A stretch of DNA of 13,707 nucleotides from Chitinophagaceae bacterium (GTDB lineage: Bacteria; Bacteroidota; Bacteroidia; Chitinophagales; Chitinophagaceae). Of this stretch, positions 1 to 7,901 are shown one piece after another (the stretch's first letter is position 1; every line of letters starts with the position of its first letter). Below the pieces are notes generated by a model, which worked only from the letters and a program-made list of their open reading frames with translations, was not told where the DNA came from and did not search any database. A program made the position numbers and the translations under genes. The stretch spans positions 1-13,707 of the forward strand of contig JAOQAL010000719.1 of the NCBI GenBank assembly GCA_025963615.1. The letters are read 5' to 3'.

Positions 1-55
1 TCCTTGACAGCAAAGGGTTTCATTGAATTTGCCTATTTTTCCCCGGACAATAGTG

Positions 56-83
56 ATCCAGCATCCAGTATCCAGCATCTAGT
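56..83. repeat. Heptad repeat, family B (short array)
   Basis: Three perfect heptads (ATCCAGC, ATCCAGT, ATCCAGC at 56-76) are followed by a degenerate fourth, ATCTAGT, at 77-83. The last base overlaps the stop codon of the minus-strand acyltransferase gene, so in that gene's sense the array begins directly after its TAA. The unit is the same as in the long array at 12283-12477. Nothing else is recognisable in positions 1-55. Confidence 0.85.
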
Positions 84-1273
84 TACAGGTAACTCAACCA
101 CCATTTTTCCTTATGGCTGGTTTTATAGTTGTCGTACCATTTGCACAACGGATATACTGCGATTACGATCGAAAGCCAAACCAGGTATACAATTCCAAGT
201 GAAAATCCATAACCTTTCAATGTTTGTGTAAACCAAAGAGGTTCTTTTAATATCCATATTTTCCAGCTGAAATTGGTGAATAATGGCGCCGCAAGCAGTG
301 TACCAAGGTGAATCAGGAAAATATGAATGATATAATAAAACATAGGCACCCTGCCATAAATGGAAACAACACGAGACACTGAAGTATTTGCATTTTCCGT
401 GAAGGCAAGGAAAAGCATAGCAGGCCCGAGCGTCATTAATGTATATAATAATGATGGCGGGTATTTGTTTACCTTAAGGAAAGAAAAGAAAGTATACATT
501 GAGGATGGCTGGTGACTCCAGGGATGCGGATCGCCATACATGTTTATGAAACGGATTACAATAAACAACACAATGGCAGCGACACCCATCACCAATAGTA
601 TCTTCTTTCTTTTTTCTGCACTGAAAGCAGGAGTATACAAAGTACCCATGCAATACCCCAGCGCCATGATACCGATCCATGGAATGACAGGATAGCCCAC
701 AAGTATATTTCTTCCATGCCAGTCAAAAAAATTCTCTTCGTGTAGTAAAGACCAGCCAAAAGCTTTTAACGTATTGCCGGGTACATGAATATTGTCTAAT
801 AAGTTGTGACCCGCTACGAGTACAATGGCAATCAGCAGTATTAATTTTTTGGGTAAATGAATTAAACCGGCCAGCGCAATCATGCTGAAGCCCAAAGCCC
901 ATATAACAATGAAGTAAATATTGGTAAAACTGATATCAAAGTTCCATGCGAAATCAAAGAGAACTAATTCCAGGAATATGAGCCAAAGGCCACGTTTTAA
1001 CAAAAAGAGTGATAATTCTTTTTTACTCTTTCGTTGCCCAACCAGGAATGCAGAAGTTCCGGCGAGAAACATAAATACAGGAGCGCAGAAATTAGTGATC
1101 CATCTTGTAAAAAATAAAGCAACGCTGGTTTTATCCAGGTCGAGCGGATCGTATAAATAAGCGCCGGCATGAAAATAATCCCTCACATGGTCAAGGGCCA
1201 TGATGATCATTACCGATCCGCGGAGCAGATCAATGGACGCAATTCTTTTTTTAGCAGTTAGTGGCTGTTGCAT
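83..1273 (-). CDS. Multi-pass membrane acyltransferase, DUF1624/HGSNAT-like
   Basis: This 396-residue integral membrane protein has about ten hydrophobic segments. The N-terminal block reads R10-IASIDLLRG-S20 and then ALDHVRDYF at 26-34, the signature of the DUF1624 family related to heparan-alpha-glucosaminide N-acetyltransferase and YeiB-like proteins. In that family a His near this position is thought to take part in acetyl transfer across the membrane; D28-H29 are the counterparts here (inference). The expected role is acetylation or acylation of an extracytoplasmic sugar or envelope component, with unknown substrate. Length is normal for the family and the frame is intact. It is the last of five minus-strand genes, 56 bp after the preceding one, and has a possible own -7 box at 1293-1300. 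Family assignment is firm; substrate is unknown. Confidence 0.85.
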   Translation of the reverse strand: MQQPLTAKKRIASIDLLRGSVMIIMALDHVRDYFHAGAYLYDPLDLDKTSVALFFTRWITNFCAPVFMFLAGTSAFLVGQRKSKKELSLFLLKRGLWLIFLELVLFDFAWNFDISFTNIYFIVIWALGFSMIALAGLIHLPKKLILLIAIVLVAGHNLLDNIHVPGNTLKAFGWSLLHEENFFDWHGRNILVGYPVIPWIGIMALGYCMGTLYTPAFSAEKRKKILLVMGVAAIVLFIVIRFINMYGDPHPWSHQPSSMYTFFSFLKVNKYPPSLLYTLMTLGPAMLFLAFTENANTSVSRVVSIYGRVPMFYYIIHIFLIHLGTLLAAPLFTNFSWKIWILKEPLWFTQTLKGYGFSLGIVYLVWLSIVIAVYPLCKWYDNYKTSHKEKWWLSYL

Positions 1274-1292
1274 AGCAATTTTTTTTCTCCGG

Positions 1293-1300
1293 CAAAATTA
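1293..1300 (-). promoter_or_regulatory. Possible Bacteroidota -7 promoter box for the acyltransferase gene
   Basis: Read on the minus strand, the gap upstream of the ATG at 1273 contains TAATTTTG, an exact match to the Bacteroidota -7 consensus TAnnTTTG, about 20 nt before the start codon. No convincing -33 TTTG lies about 19 nt further upstream. The call therefore rests on one short, AT-rich element and is tentative. Confidence 0.3.
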
Positions 1301-1329
1301 TTCTTTGACCTTGATGAATATTTTTTTCT

Positions 1330-2316
1330 TTAGTCTTTTTTTAAAGAATAATTTTCTCTTAAAAACTGAAGGATTTTGTGGTTGGTAATGGTGTAATTAT
1401 TCAATTGAAGGCTCCGGGTTGAGACCAGCATTTGTTTATAAAACAATACCATGTTAGATGCTTCGCCCCGGTCGAAGGATGCAACGTTTAAGATTTTACC
1501 TTCGATGTTCCGGTTACTTTGCCGGTAATTATTTATCACATCGAGTACATTGGTAGCGGTATCTTCCCGGCGCAGATGGTCTAACCAACTCCAGTCAAAA
1601 TATTTCAGCATGAATGGCTTGATGGGGCTGGCGAAATACTGGTACTCCTGGTCATTCCGGGACCGTAAACTATTTATATTAACGCTGATATCGCCAAGCA
1701 ACTTTTGCAAAGCGATGCTTTTAAAATAGCGGAGGGAACCGGAATTCCGAAGCTGGCTCAGGATGCCATCCTTCGGTTCAAAGGCATAGGTGTTGATGAG
1801 GTACAAACTGGTGGTATAGGCAGGGTAGAATTTTTTAGGGAGATCAGTCAGTGAACTGTCCTTAACAAAGCTGCTTAAGTAGTCCATGTCTTTTTCTTTT
1901 GCCAGGCGGCTGGTCAATTTATTCGCAGCCACCGTGGAATCGTCCAGTAATTCGGCGTATAACGTTTTGGCATATTCTTTTTCCCGTTGGTGTTCGATTA
2001 CATGCTCTAACTGGTACTCCGCTAAAAAGCCGCAAAACACGGCCAGGAAAAGCATTAAAAATTCCCAGATATAGGTTTTCCAGTTTTTCTTTTCCTGGCC
2101 GTGTGAGTGATGATGGATTTCCATGTTTTCGGTTGTAGTTTGATTATGGAGAGTAGCTCCGGCTTTCGTTTCTGACGCAGCAAGATCTTCGCCGGTTGTT
2201 TCACTGGTTAAAGGAGCTTTATCCGGCATCATTTCTTCCGGATCTGCCGGAACGCCGGGTTGCCTTCCCGTACCTCCGTCTTCATGACTTTTTTGTCTGT
2301 TTTTATTTTCTTCCAT
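1330..2316 (-). CDS. His-rich single-pass membrane protein of unknown function
   Basis: This 328-residue protein has an acidic, probably disordered N-terminus (1-64), a His cluster HHHSH at 68-72, then one hydrophobic segment at about 82-102 with the block EFLMLFLAVFCGFLAE. An EHVIEHQREKEY stretch (104-115) follows, and then a long, mostly helical soluble domain. This arrangement is familiar from uncharacterised Bacteroidota proteins (DUF6090-like; recalled, not searched). Many relatives start close to the His cluster, so M65 is an alternative start that would remove the low-complexity tail. The C-terminal domain has several paired Leu/Asn-rich helices and no catalytic motif I can name. The His cluster just before the membrane segment could bind metal, but this is speculation. 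It lies 64 bp after the NTF2-like gene and 56 bp before the acyltransferase gene, in the same direction. Confidence 0.75.
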   Translation of the reverse strand: MEENKNRQKSHEDGGTGRQPGVPADPEEMMPDKAPLTSETTGEDLAASETKAGATLHNQTTTENMEIHHHSHGQEKKNWKTYIWEFLMLFLAVFCGFLAEYQLEHVIEHQREKEYAKTLYAELLDDSTVAANKLTSRLAKEKDMDYLSSFVKDSSLTDLPKKFYPAYTTSLYLINTYAFEPKDGILSQLRNSGSLRYFKSIALQKLLGDISVNINSLRSRNDQEYQYFASPIKPFMLKYFDWSWLDHLRREDTATNVLDVINNYRQSNRNIEGKILNVASFDRGEASNMVLFYKQMLVSTRSLQLNNYTITNHKILQFLRENYSLKKD

Positions 2317-2380
2317 TAGCTATAAGTGGGATGCTTTTTGTAGTATTTCCAAAATTGATTGTTGTTATCTGTTTTTGGTT

Positions 2381-2830
2381 TTAATTACGGCTGATAAGCG
2401 TTGAATGCAGGACGTCGATCTTCCATCTTTTTTTCTTTCGGATTAAAACCACCGTTTCCATCCATTTTACAAATCCTTGTTTTCCATTCCTGGTTATTTC
2501 TGAATTGAGATTATAAGTTGCCCATGCCGTGTTTTTATTTACTTCTGTATGTATAAAGCTGATGGTATTAGTACGCTTAAAATCTGTTGCCTGATTCAAT
2601 GTTATTCCTTTCATAATAAGGGTATCAATATTCCAAACCATGCCATACTCGAACAGTAGAATATCAGGAGTACAGTAATTCTTTAAGTTAACCGAATCCC
2701 GGTTTGATAATGCATCGAAAACTTTCATAACAGTATGCTGTACGGCCAGCTGTTTTTCTGTTATGGGCTCTTGCGCCTGTATCAATACCGTAAATAAAAT
2801 TCCCACGGGGAGTAGTCTTATTTGTTTCAT
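2381..2830 (-). CDS. Small secreted NTF2-like (SnoaL/DUF4440-type) protein
   Basis: This 149-residue protein has a signal peptide (MKQIRLLPVGILFTVLIQAQ, probable cleavage near residue 20), so it is exported. The mature part follows the NTF2-like plan. It has an initial helix with VFDALSNRDSVNLKNYCTPDILLFEYG (about 37-63), a central IDTLIMKG segment, then beta strands containing AWATYNLNSEI and FVKWMETVVLIRKKKRWKIDVLHSTL. This resembles the DUF4440/SnoaL group, which covers enzymes and small-ligand binders; no catalytic set can be assigned. It lies 64 bp downstream of the SDR gene in the same direction. The genes are probably co-transcribed, but the gaps are large enough that separate promoters are possible. 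Confidence 0.75.
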   Translation of the reverse strand: MKQIRLLPVGILFTVLIQAQEPITEKQLAVQHTVMKVFDALSNRDSVNLKNYCTPDILLFEYGMVWNIDTLIMKGITLNQATDFKRTNTISFIHTEVNKNTAWATYNLNSEITRNGKQGFVKWMETVVLIRKKKRWKIDVLHSTLISRN

Positions 2831-2894
2831 TTTTTACCTGACATACTTTAACATCCGGAAGTAGTTATCTATCATCATCTGCTTCATTTGCCTG

Positions 2895-3758
2895 CTATGA
2901 ATTCTGCCTGGCATTCAAACCAAAACTGCTTTCTACTGCGTTATACCAATCTTCATCGCTAGCTGCATTCCAATCGACCCATTCTTCATCGGTCAAAGAG
3001 GCCCGCCAGGTTATGAATGGTAATGCGTCCGGACCGACCGGATGCCGTAATTGCCAGGTGCCGCTATTGGCTATTTCCAAAATTTTAGCGGCTACCAGGG
3101 AGGCTTGTGTCGGGGTTTTAAGAGATGCTGCAAAAAGGCCTCCGAACCGTTTGGACTGTGGATAAATGGAATCACTGCCAATACTGATGTTTTTCGCCAT
3201 GGCTGTATCAATAATACCGGGCTCCACAATTCCAACCCTGATATTAAAGGGCTTCACTTCCTGCGCCAGGACTTCACTCACCGCTTCCAGCGCAAATTTG
3301 CTGGCTGTGTAAGCGCCCAGTGGAGTATTTGCAATCTTACCCGCAATACTCGCCACATTAATAATACAGCCGTGGCGGTTATTACGCATGGATAACAGCA
3401 CCGCTTTGATGCAACGGAGAACGCCGAAATAATTAGTCTCCATAACAGATTTAAAATCTGCCATACTTAAATCTTCAATGGAGCCGTGTCGCTCAATACC
3501 TGCATTATTTACCAAAACATCTACCGCACCATTCTCCTGGAGTATGGTATCAATACTTCGTTGAACTGATTCGTCGGAGTCCACATCCATGGCAGAAATG
3601 ACTATTGCCAGGGACTCCTCTTTAATTTTTTGTTTTAACGCAGTAGCCATTTCAGGATTACGCAGGGTGGCGAAAACTTTATAGCCAGCACGGCCAAATG
3701 CAAGGGCCGTTTCAAAGCCGATGCCTTTACTGGTACCTGTGATAATTGCTGATTTCAT
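2895..3758 (-). CDS. Short-chain dehydrogenase/reductase (classical SDR)
   Basis: This 287-residue NAD(P)-dependent oxidoreductase has the full classical SDR set. The cofactor glycine motif TGTSKGIG is at 7-14, NNAG at 84-87, the catalytic Asn at N109, Ser at S137 (in NVAS), and Tyr and Lys at Y150 and K154 (YTASK). PG at 179-180 is followed by IIDTAMA, as usual for the substrate loop. The acidic/WD-rich C-terminus (about 255-280, DEEWVDWNAASDEDW) resembles SDRs annotated as oxidoreductases of unknown substrate. There is no signal peptide, so it is cytoplasmic, unlike its secreted neighbours. It lies 71 bp after the TPR gene and 64 bp before the NTF2-like gene. Class and activity are firm; the substrate cannot be inferred. 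Confidence 0.92.
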   Translation of the reverse strand: MKSAIITGTSKGIGFETALAFGRAGYKVFATLRNPEMATALKQKIKEESLAIVISAMDVDSDESVQRSIDTILQENGAVDVLVNNAGIERHGSIEDLSMADFKSVMETNYFGVLRCIKAVLLSMRNNRHGCIINVASIAGKIANTPLGAYTASKFALEAVSEVLAQEVKPFNIRVGIVEPGIIDTAMAKNISIGSDSIYPQSKRFGGLFAASLKTPTQASLVAAKILEIANSGTWQLRHPVGPDALPFITWRASLTDEEWVDWNAASDEDWYNAVESSFGLNARQNS

Positions 3759-3829
3759 TTTTTAAGATTTAGGGGATGGTTTTATTTTGAAAATTTATTA
3801 AATCATGCCCGCTGGCGGTAATATTCCTT

Positions 3830-5530
3830 TTAAAAATTGCCGTAAATCCCAGGATCAGCATAGGCTGCAGCTTCTTTTAACAAGATTTCATATTCTTTAA
3901 CTTTTTCTGCATTACCTTTTTTGATATATACTTTGCGCAAACAATTATAGACAAATGCGCTTTTTGGAAATCTTTTTAGCAGTGAAATATATGTCTCGAT
4001 GGCGACGTCATATTTTCCTGCTTTTATCTGTGCAGCCGCGATGCTTACCGCAACAGGACGGGCATACAATGGCGGCTCGCCATACCCTAAATCCATTTCA
4101 TTTTTATTCGCTTTTTCTAACAATTTGATAGCCTGGTCATAATGGCCCTGGTAACTGGCTATGCAGCCCTGCAATTCTAAACTTGCCGTGTTTAGGGTGT
4201 TTTGATACCATTCGTTTAAGCTGCTGCCTTTCCCTGTTTGCCTGGCATTTCTCCATAATAATGCATCTAAACTATTTGAATATTGTCCGGCTTCTGTTAG
4301 ATTATCTTTTGAATAGGCATCCATTCCTTTTACAAAAAAGGTAAGTCCATTTTTAAATTCCATATTGGCATAACTGAAAACTGTGTCCTTATCAACAACC
4401 AATTCAAATTGTTTAGCCGCTTTATCCCAATTGCCGAATGCCATTTCCATTTTGGCTGGTGCCAGCAATCCCTGGTTAAAAAAAGTGCCATCATAAATCT
4501 TTTTCCGGTGCTTATTGACCGGCATAGTCTTTAATCGTTCCGCATAATAAAGCCCTTCAGAAAGCCGGCCATCATGTACACAATTATTTATGAGGTAATT
4601 TATATTGTGGATGTAATTCCAGTTATCCACCTCTTCAATGCCTTCTTTTTTCAAATAGGCTGAGTCTGTTTTGACTGAAGCTACAAATGCGTCATGTGCT
4701 TTTTTATAATTGCCCACCCTGTTATAAATGTGGCCGGGCATGTGTACGATATGACCGGATGCAGGTGCCAGGGACGTTAATATATCAGCGCTTGCAAGGG
4801 CCTGATCCGGACAGCAATGCTCCATCAGGTGAATCCAGTAATGATGTAACCCATGATTGTTCGGCTCAGCTCTTTGTACATCTTTGAGTAAAAACTCGCT
4901 GTAGAGCTGGCCATCCCGGGGTTTCATATCCGTATCAAACCCACTCATTTTTGAAAGCGCTAAAAATAATTTTGCATCAATATCATCCGGGAACTTATGT
5001 ATAATGAGTTCGTATTTTTTATCAATTTCCGGGTAGGCTTTTTCTTTAAGTGAGTCGCTTAACAATGAAAGTTCGGCGTATAACTTTTCATGTTCATTTG
5101 CTGTACCAATTAATTTCTTTAGCTGGTTAAAGGCCATGGTCCGGTTGTTTTTATATACACTGTCTTCATCAGGTCCCGGCATTTGTACCAATCCCCAATA
5201 AGGCATGATAGCTGTTGAATCATTCCGGATCGCTTCCTTAAAAGCCCGGTAAGCTTCCAAATCCCAGAAGTCGTGCAGTAAAGAAAGTCCCTGGTTAAAA
5301 TAGGCCTGTGTTTTCTCAGATTTGGTTTGGATTTTCATTTTGGATCCGCCAATACCAACCATAAGTTTTGGAGCCGGTAAATTGTGAATGTAAAAATTCT
5401 GCGACCTGGAAGCCTGCAGGTGTGCAAGATGGTTGTGGCTTGTTTTGGAATCATCGTCTACGTGATGATCGTGCTGCGAAAATGTAAGAAGTGGCCATAA
5501 GGCTATAAGAAAGGTTAAGATCTGTCGCAT
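3830..5530 (-). CDS. Secreted TPR protein with conserved His-rich motifs
   Basis: This 566-residue exported protein has a signal peptide MRQILTFLIALWPLLTFS followed by a His/Asp-rich stretch (HDHHVDDD, then HNHLAHL, about 20-39). A TPR-like unit follows at about 75-115 (FNQGLSLLHDFWDLEAYRAF then AIRNDSTAIMPYWGL). The centre carries HHYWIHLMEH at 229-238 and GHIVHMPGHIYNR at 259-271, a pattern I recall in uncharacterised TPR proteins of Bacteroidota and Acidobacteriota. Further TPRs lie near 271-290 and 490-560. The regularly spaced His and Glu residues suggest a metal site, but no reaction is known to me. It is the first gene of the minus-strand group, facing the divergent region, so any shared promoter should lie upstream of 5530. 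The frame is intact. Confidence 0.8.
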   Translation of the reverse strand: MRQILTFLIALWPLLTFSQHDHHVDDDSKTSHNHLAHLQASRSQNFYIHNLPAPKLMVGIGGSKMKIQTKSEKTQAYFNQGLSLLHDFWDLEAYRAFKEAIRNDSTAIMPYWGLVQMPGPDEDSVYKNNRTMAFNQLKKLIGTANEHEKLYAELSLLSDSLKEKAYPEIDKKYELIIHKFPDDIDAKLFLALSKMSGFDTDMKPRDGQLYSEFLLKDVQRAEPNNHGLHHYWIHLMEHCCPDQALASADILTSLAPASGHIVHMPGHIYNRVGNYKKAHDAFVASVKTDSAYLKKEGIEEVDNWNYIHNINYLINNCVHDGRLSEGLYYAERLKTMPVNKHRKKIYDGTFFNQGLLAPAKMEMAFGNWDKAAKQFELVVDKDTVFSYANMEFKNGLTFFVKGMDAYSKDNLTEAGQYSNSLDALLWRNARQTGKGSSLNEWYQNTLNTASLELQGCIASYQGHYDQAIKLLEKANKNEMDLGYGEPPLYARPVAVSIAAAQIKAGKYDVAIETYISLLKRFPKSAFVYNCLRKVYIKKGNAEKVKEYEILLKEAAAYADPGIYGNF

Positions 5531-5588
5531 ATTGTTTTTTTGAAAAGTATTTAGTCTATAAAGTACCGGTTTAAAAGCGATGGTTAAG

Positions 5589-5605
5589 CGGGGATGATTT
5601 CCCCG
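5589..5605. repeat. Short inverted repeat, 6-bp arms
   Basis: CGGGGA at 5589-5594 and TCCCCG at 5600-5605 are perfect reverse complements around a 5-nt loop. No T-tract follows on either strand, so it is not a standard intrinsic terminator. It lies about 60 bp upstream of the TPR gene start and could sit in its leader. Confidence 0.4.
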
Positions 5606-5792
5606 ATAAAACTTCCACGTGTTTTTTTGAAACCCGCATCCGGATAACCCCTTTGTATTTTTGCTACGTTATCAGGAAAAACCGTTTACTCTTCCAGGCT
5701 TCCGCTGTTGCTTCCATTCCATTGCAATAAAACCGGCGCTGGCATCGTCAACCACAATAAGCCTTACAAGATAATCCAGGTGCTTTTACAAT

Positions 5793-5818
5793 AGCCGGCA
5801 ATGTTTATGGCGCCGGCT
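5793..5818. repeat. GC-rich inverted repeat, 7-bp arms
   Basis: AGCCGGC at 5793-5799 pairs perfectly with GCCGGCT at 5812-5818 around a 12-nt spacer. No T-run follows on either strand. It could be a hairpin in a leader or small RNA, or an operator with widely spaced half-sites; nothing decides between them. Confidence 0.4.
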
Positions 5819-5893
5819 TGGCCAGGGGAGGGATTAGCATGGCACGATCGTTAATTTATACTTTTGTTACTGTCAAATTATGAATGCTCCGCT

Positions 5894-5907
5894 ATCTCAA
5901 TTGAGAT
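5894..5907. promoter_or_regulatory. 14-bp perfect palindrome, possible operator
   Basis: ATCTCAATTGAGAT is its own reverse complement. It lies in the middle of the divergent region, 2 bp from a second inverted repeat at 5910-5926. This type of site is typical of dimeric helix-turn-helix repressors. No regulator gene is in the window, so the role is an inference from symmetry and position. Confidence 0.4.
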
Positions 5908-5909
5908 TC

Positions 5910-5926
5910 AGCCATATTTTATGGCT
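5910..5926. promoter_or_regulatory. Inverted repeat with 3-nt spacer, possible operator or hairpin
   Basis: AGCCATA at 5910-5916 and TATGGCT at 5920-5926 are perfect reverse complements separated by TTT. It directly follows the palindrome at 5894-5907, making a 33-bp cluster of dyad symmetry about 360 bp upstream of the GH51 start and 370 bp upstream of the TPR start. Confidence 0.4.
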
Positions 5927-6286
5927 TTACCTGGGGTAGGGTATGGGTAGCTTCATTATTTCAATCTGCAGTTAAATATAGGATAAAAAGTTTACTAGAG
6001 GTTATCAAACAGACATATCGGGGCCCCGTATTTTAAAGGGCTGAGACAGGTAAAAGGAAATGCTCGCCAGGAGGGGTATTGGCTATTGTTGAACGTTATA
6101 AATATTCCAATGACAAGTTGCCTTAACAAATAGTATGCTTGATTATCCGAAATTAAAATTCGCCTTCTTATTCCTGAATCCGGTTTTTAAACTTTAAAGC
6201 GTTAATTTTTGTAAATAAATTGCCAAATAATCCCGGTGAGCTTTACAAGGGATAAATTCAGTTACATTTAATCAAACTTTTTACTG

Positions 6287-7810
6287 TTGAAAAAACTTTT
6301 TATTCTTCCTCTGATTTTAGGGTGTGTGTCGATACTGCATTCACAAACTTTGAAGGCAAAAATTAAAATCGATATTGAACGGACTACTGGTGAAATCGAT
6401 TCATTACTCTATGGAAATTTTACCGAGCATCTGGGACGTTGCATTTATGGCGGCATTTATGATCCCGCTTCCCCGCAGGCGGATGCCTTTGGTTTTCGTA
6501 AAGATGTTTTAGCAGCTTCCAGGGAGCTGGGTGTTTCAATTCTCCGCTGGCCCGGCGGCAACTTTGTTTCAGGGTATCGTTGGCAGGATGGTATTGGTCC
6601 TCTGACTACAAGGCCTAAAAGAAAAGAACTTGCCTGGAATTCCGTTGAACCGAATATAGTAGGTACTGACGAATTTTTGCAATATGCTGAACGGCTCGGT
6701 ACGCAACCTTATATTCCTGTTAATCTGGGTACAGGTACACTCGACGATGCAAGAAACTGGGTAGAATATTGTAATAGCGATACCGGAACTTATTATGCAA
6801 ACCTTCGGGCCAGGAATGGACGGGTAAAACCATATCGGGTGAAATATTGGGGATTGGGTAATGAGATGGATGGGTTCTGGCAGATGGGTGCGAAGAATGC
6901 GGATGATTATGGCAAATACGCCCTGGAGGCTGCCAAGTTGATGAAATGGGTGGACCCGGAAATTAAACTCACTGTTTGCGGTCTCAGTTACTGGAGTAGT
7001 GGTACTGCAGACTGGAACCGCACGGTACTTAATTATTTAAAAGGGTATGCTGACTATATTTCTCTGCATTTCTATTTCGGCGACCGGACCAACAACTTTC
7101 TTGAATACATGGCTTCGATGAAAGAGCCCGAGAATGAAATAAAACAAACTGAAGCCATTATTAATGAAACAATCTTTAAGAATAATATAGATAAACCCAT
7201 TTACATCGCTTTTGACGAATACAATGTGTGGTACAGGACTGGCGTAGAAGAAAAGATGGAAGAAAAATATAACCTGCAGGATGCCCTCGCGATTGCTACT
7301 TTCCTGAACACATTGATACGCAACGCGCAGATCGTGAAGATGGCCAACATCGCGCAACTGGTGAATGTTATTGCGCCAATGATGATTACGAATGATAAAC
7401 TCTGGAAACAAACGGTGTATTATCCGCTGCAATTATTTGCCACCAATTGTTTCGGCTCGTCGGTAAATAGTTTTGTACAAACTGATACATTTAATACGGA
7501 AAAATATAAGGGAGTTCCTTATTTAGATGTTTCTTCAGCCTATAATGCAAAGAACCAAACACTGGTTTTAAATGTAGTGAACCGTCATCCTTCAAAAGAC
7601 ATTGAAACGAATATTGAAAACCAATATGGGATACCCGATAAGAGAGGCACAGCGTATGAAATAAATTCACCGGGTTTGAAGGATGAGAATTCTGTAAACG
7701 AACAAAAGGTGAAGACAAAAGAAAAATTATTTGCAATAGCCGGCAAAAGTTTCATGTATACATTTCCAGCGCATTCATTTACTCAGTTAATGATTAAAAT
7801 AAAACAATAA
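6287..7810 (+). CDS. Secreted GH51 alpha-L-arabinofuranosidase
   Basis: This 507-residue exoenzyme is expected to release alpha-L-arabinofuranose from arabinan, arabinoxylan or pectin side chains by a retaining mechanism. A signal peptide covers about residues 1-19 (MKKLFILPLILG then CVSILHSQ). GH51 landmarks are NFTEHLGRCIYGGIYDP (44-60), RWPGGNFVSGYRW (87-99), WGLGNEMDG with acid/base E193, and FDEYNVWY with nucleophile E311. The C-terminal third forms the usual beta domain ending in FPAHSFTQLMI. Length is normal for the family. The start is TTG: an in-frame TAA lies at 6269-6271 and no ATG exists between it and the signal peptide. No Shine-Dalgarno is visible. The GH127 gene follows after 151 bp on the same strand. 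Family and residues are firm; the polymer is inferred. Confidence 0.95.
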   Translation: MKKLFILPLILGCVSILHSQTLKAKIKIDIERTTGEIDSLLYGNFTEHLGRCIYGGIYDPASPQADAFGFRKDVLAASRELGVSILRWPGGNFVSGYRWQDGIGPLTTRPKRKELAWNSVEPNIVGTDEFLQYAERLGTQPYIPVNLGTGTLDDARNWVEYCNSDTGTYYANLRARNGRVKPYRVKYWGLGNEMDGFWQMGAKNADDYGKYALEAAKLMKWVDPEIKLTVCGLSYWSSGTADWNRTVLNYLKGYADYISLHFYFGDRTNNFLEYMASMKEPENEIKQTEAIINETIFKNNIDKPIYIAFDEYNVWYRTGVEEKMEEKYNLQDALAIATFLNTLIRNAQIVKMANIAQLVNVIAPMMITNDKLWKQTVYYPLQLFATNCFGSSVNSFVQTDTFNTEKYKGVPYLDVSSAYNAKNQTLVLNVVNRHPSKDIETNIENQYGIPDKRGTAYEINSPGLKDENSVNEQKVKTKEKLFAIAGKSFMYTFPAHSFTQLMIKIKQ

Positions 7811-7855
7811 TAATTGCTTGCGTGTGTGAATGACAAAATCAGTATAATGACTTGG

Positions 7856-7869
7856 GAATAAATTTATTC
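7856..7869. promoter_or_regulatory. 14-bp AT-rich palindrome upstream of GH127
   Basis: GAATAAATTTATTC is a perfect 14-bp palindrome in the GH51-GH127 gap, 92 bp before the GH127 ATG and 32 bp before the leader ORF's Shine-Dalgarno-bearing start. It could be an operator. AT-rich palindromes arise more readily by chance, so confidence is low. Confidence 0.3.
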
Positions 7870-7901
7870 AAAATAATTGCATTTGCGTTAAGGAGGTTGT
7901 T

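Larger units (their letters stand above)
5531..6286. other. 756-bp gene-free divergent region with inverted repeats
   Basis: No open frame of convincing length or composition is present on either strand between the minus-strand TPR gene and the plus-strand GH51 gene. The stretch contains four inverted repeats, listed separately (5589-5605, 5793-5818, 5894-5907, 5910-5926), and a GC-rich 10-bp palindrome at 6019-6028. It should hold the promoters for both gene sets, but I find no full -33/-7 pair. A CTGAGA at 6041-6046 is not accompanied by other riboswitch elements. Confidence 0.7.

Noticed and set aside
5584-5685. 33-codon stop-to-stop frame on the minus strand with a protein-like composition, and a neighbouring frame near 5690-5790
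   Set aside because: It could be a decayed coding remnant, but it has no start, no recognisable family, and a length common by chance.
5793-5818. Intrinsic terminator
   Set aside because: The hairpin arms are good but no T-tract follows on either strand, and no gene ends nearby since both flanking genes start away from it.
6019-6028. GC palindrome CGGGGCCCCG as operator
   Set aside because: At 10 bp it is expected several times by chance in a window of this size, and nothing in its position supports a role.
6041-6046. CTGAGA, reminiscent of the TPP riboswitch core
   Set aside because: The other conserved parts of that riboswitch are missing nearby and the downstream gene is a glycosidase, not a thiamine gene.
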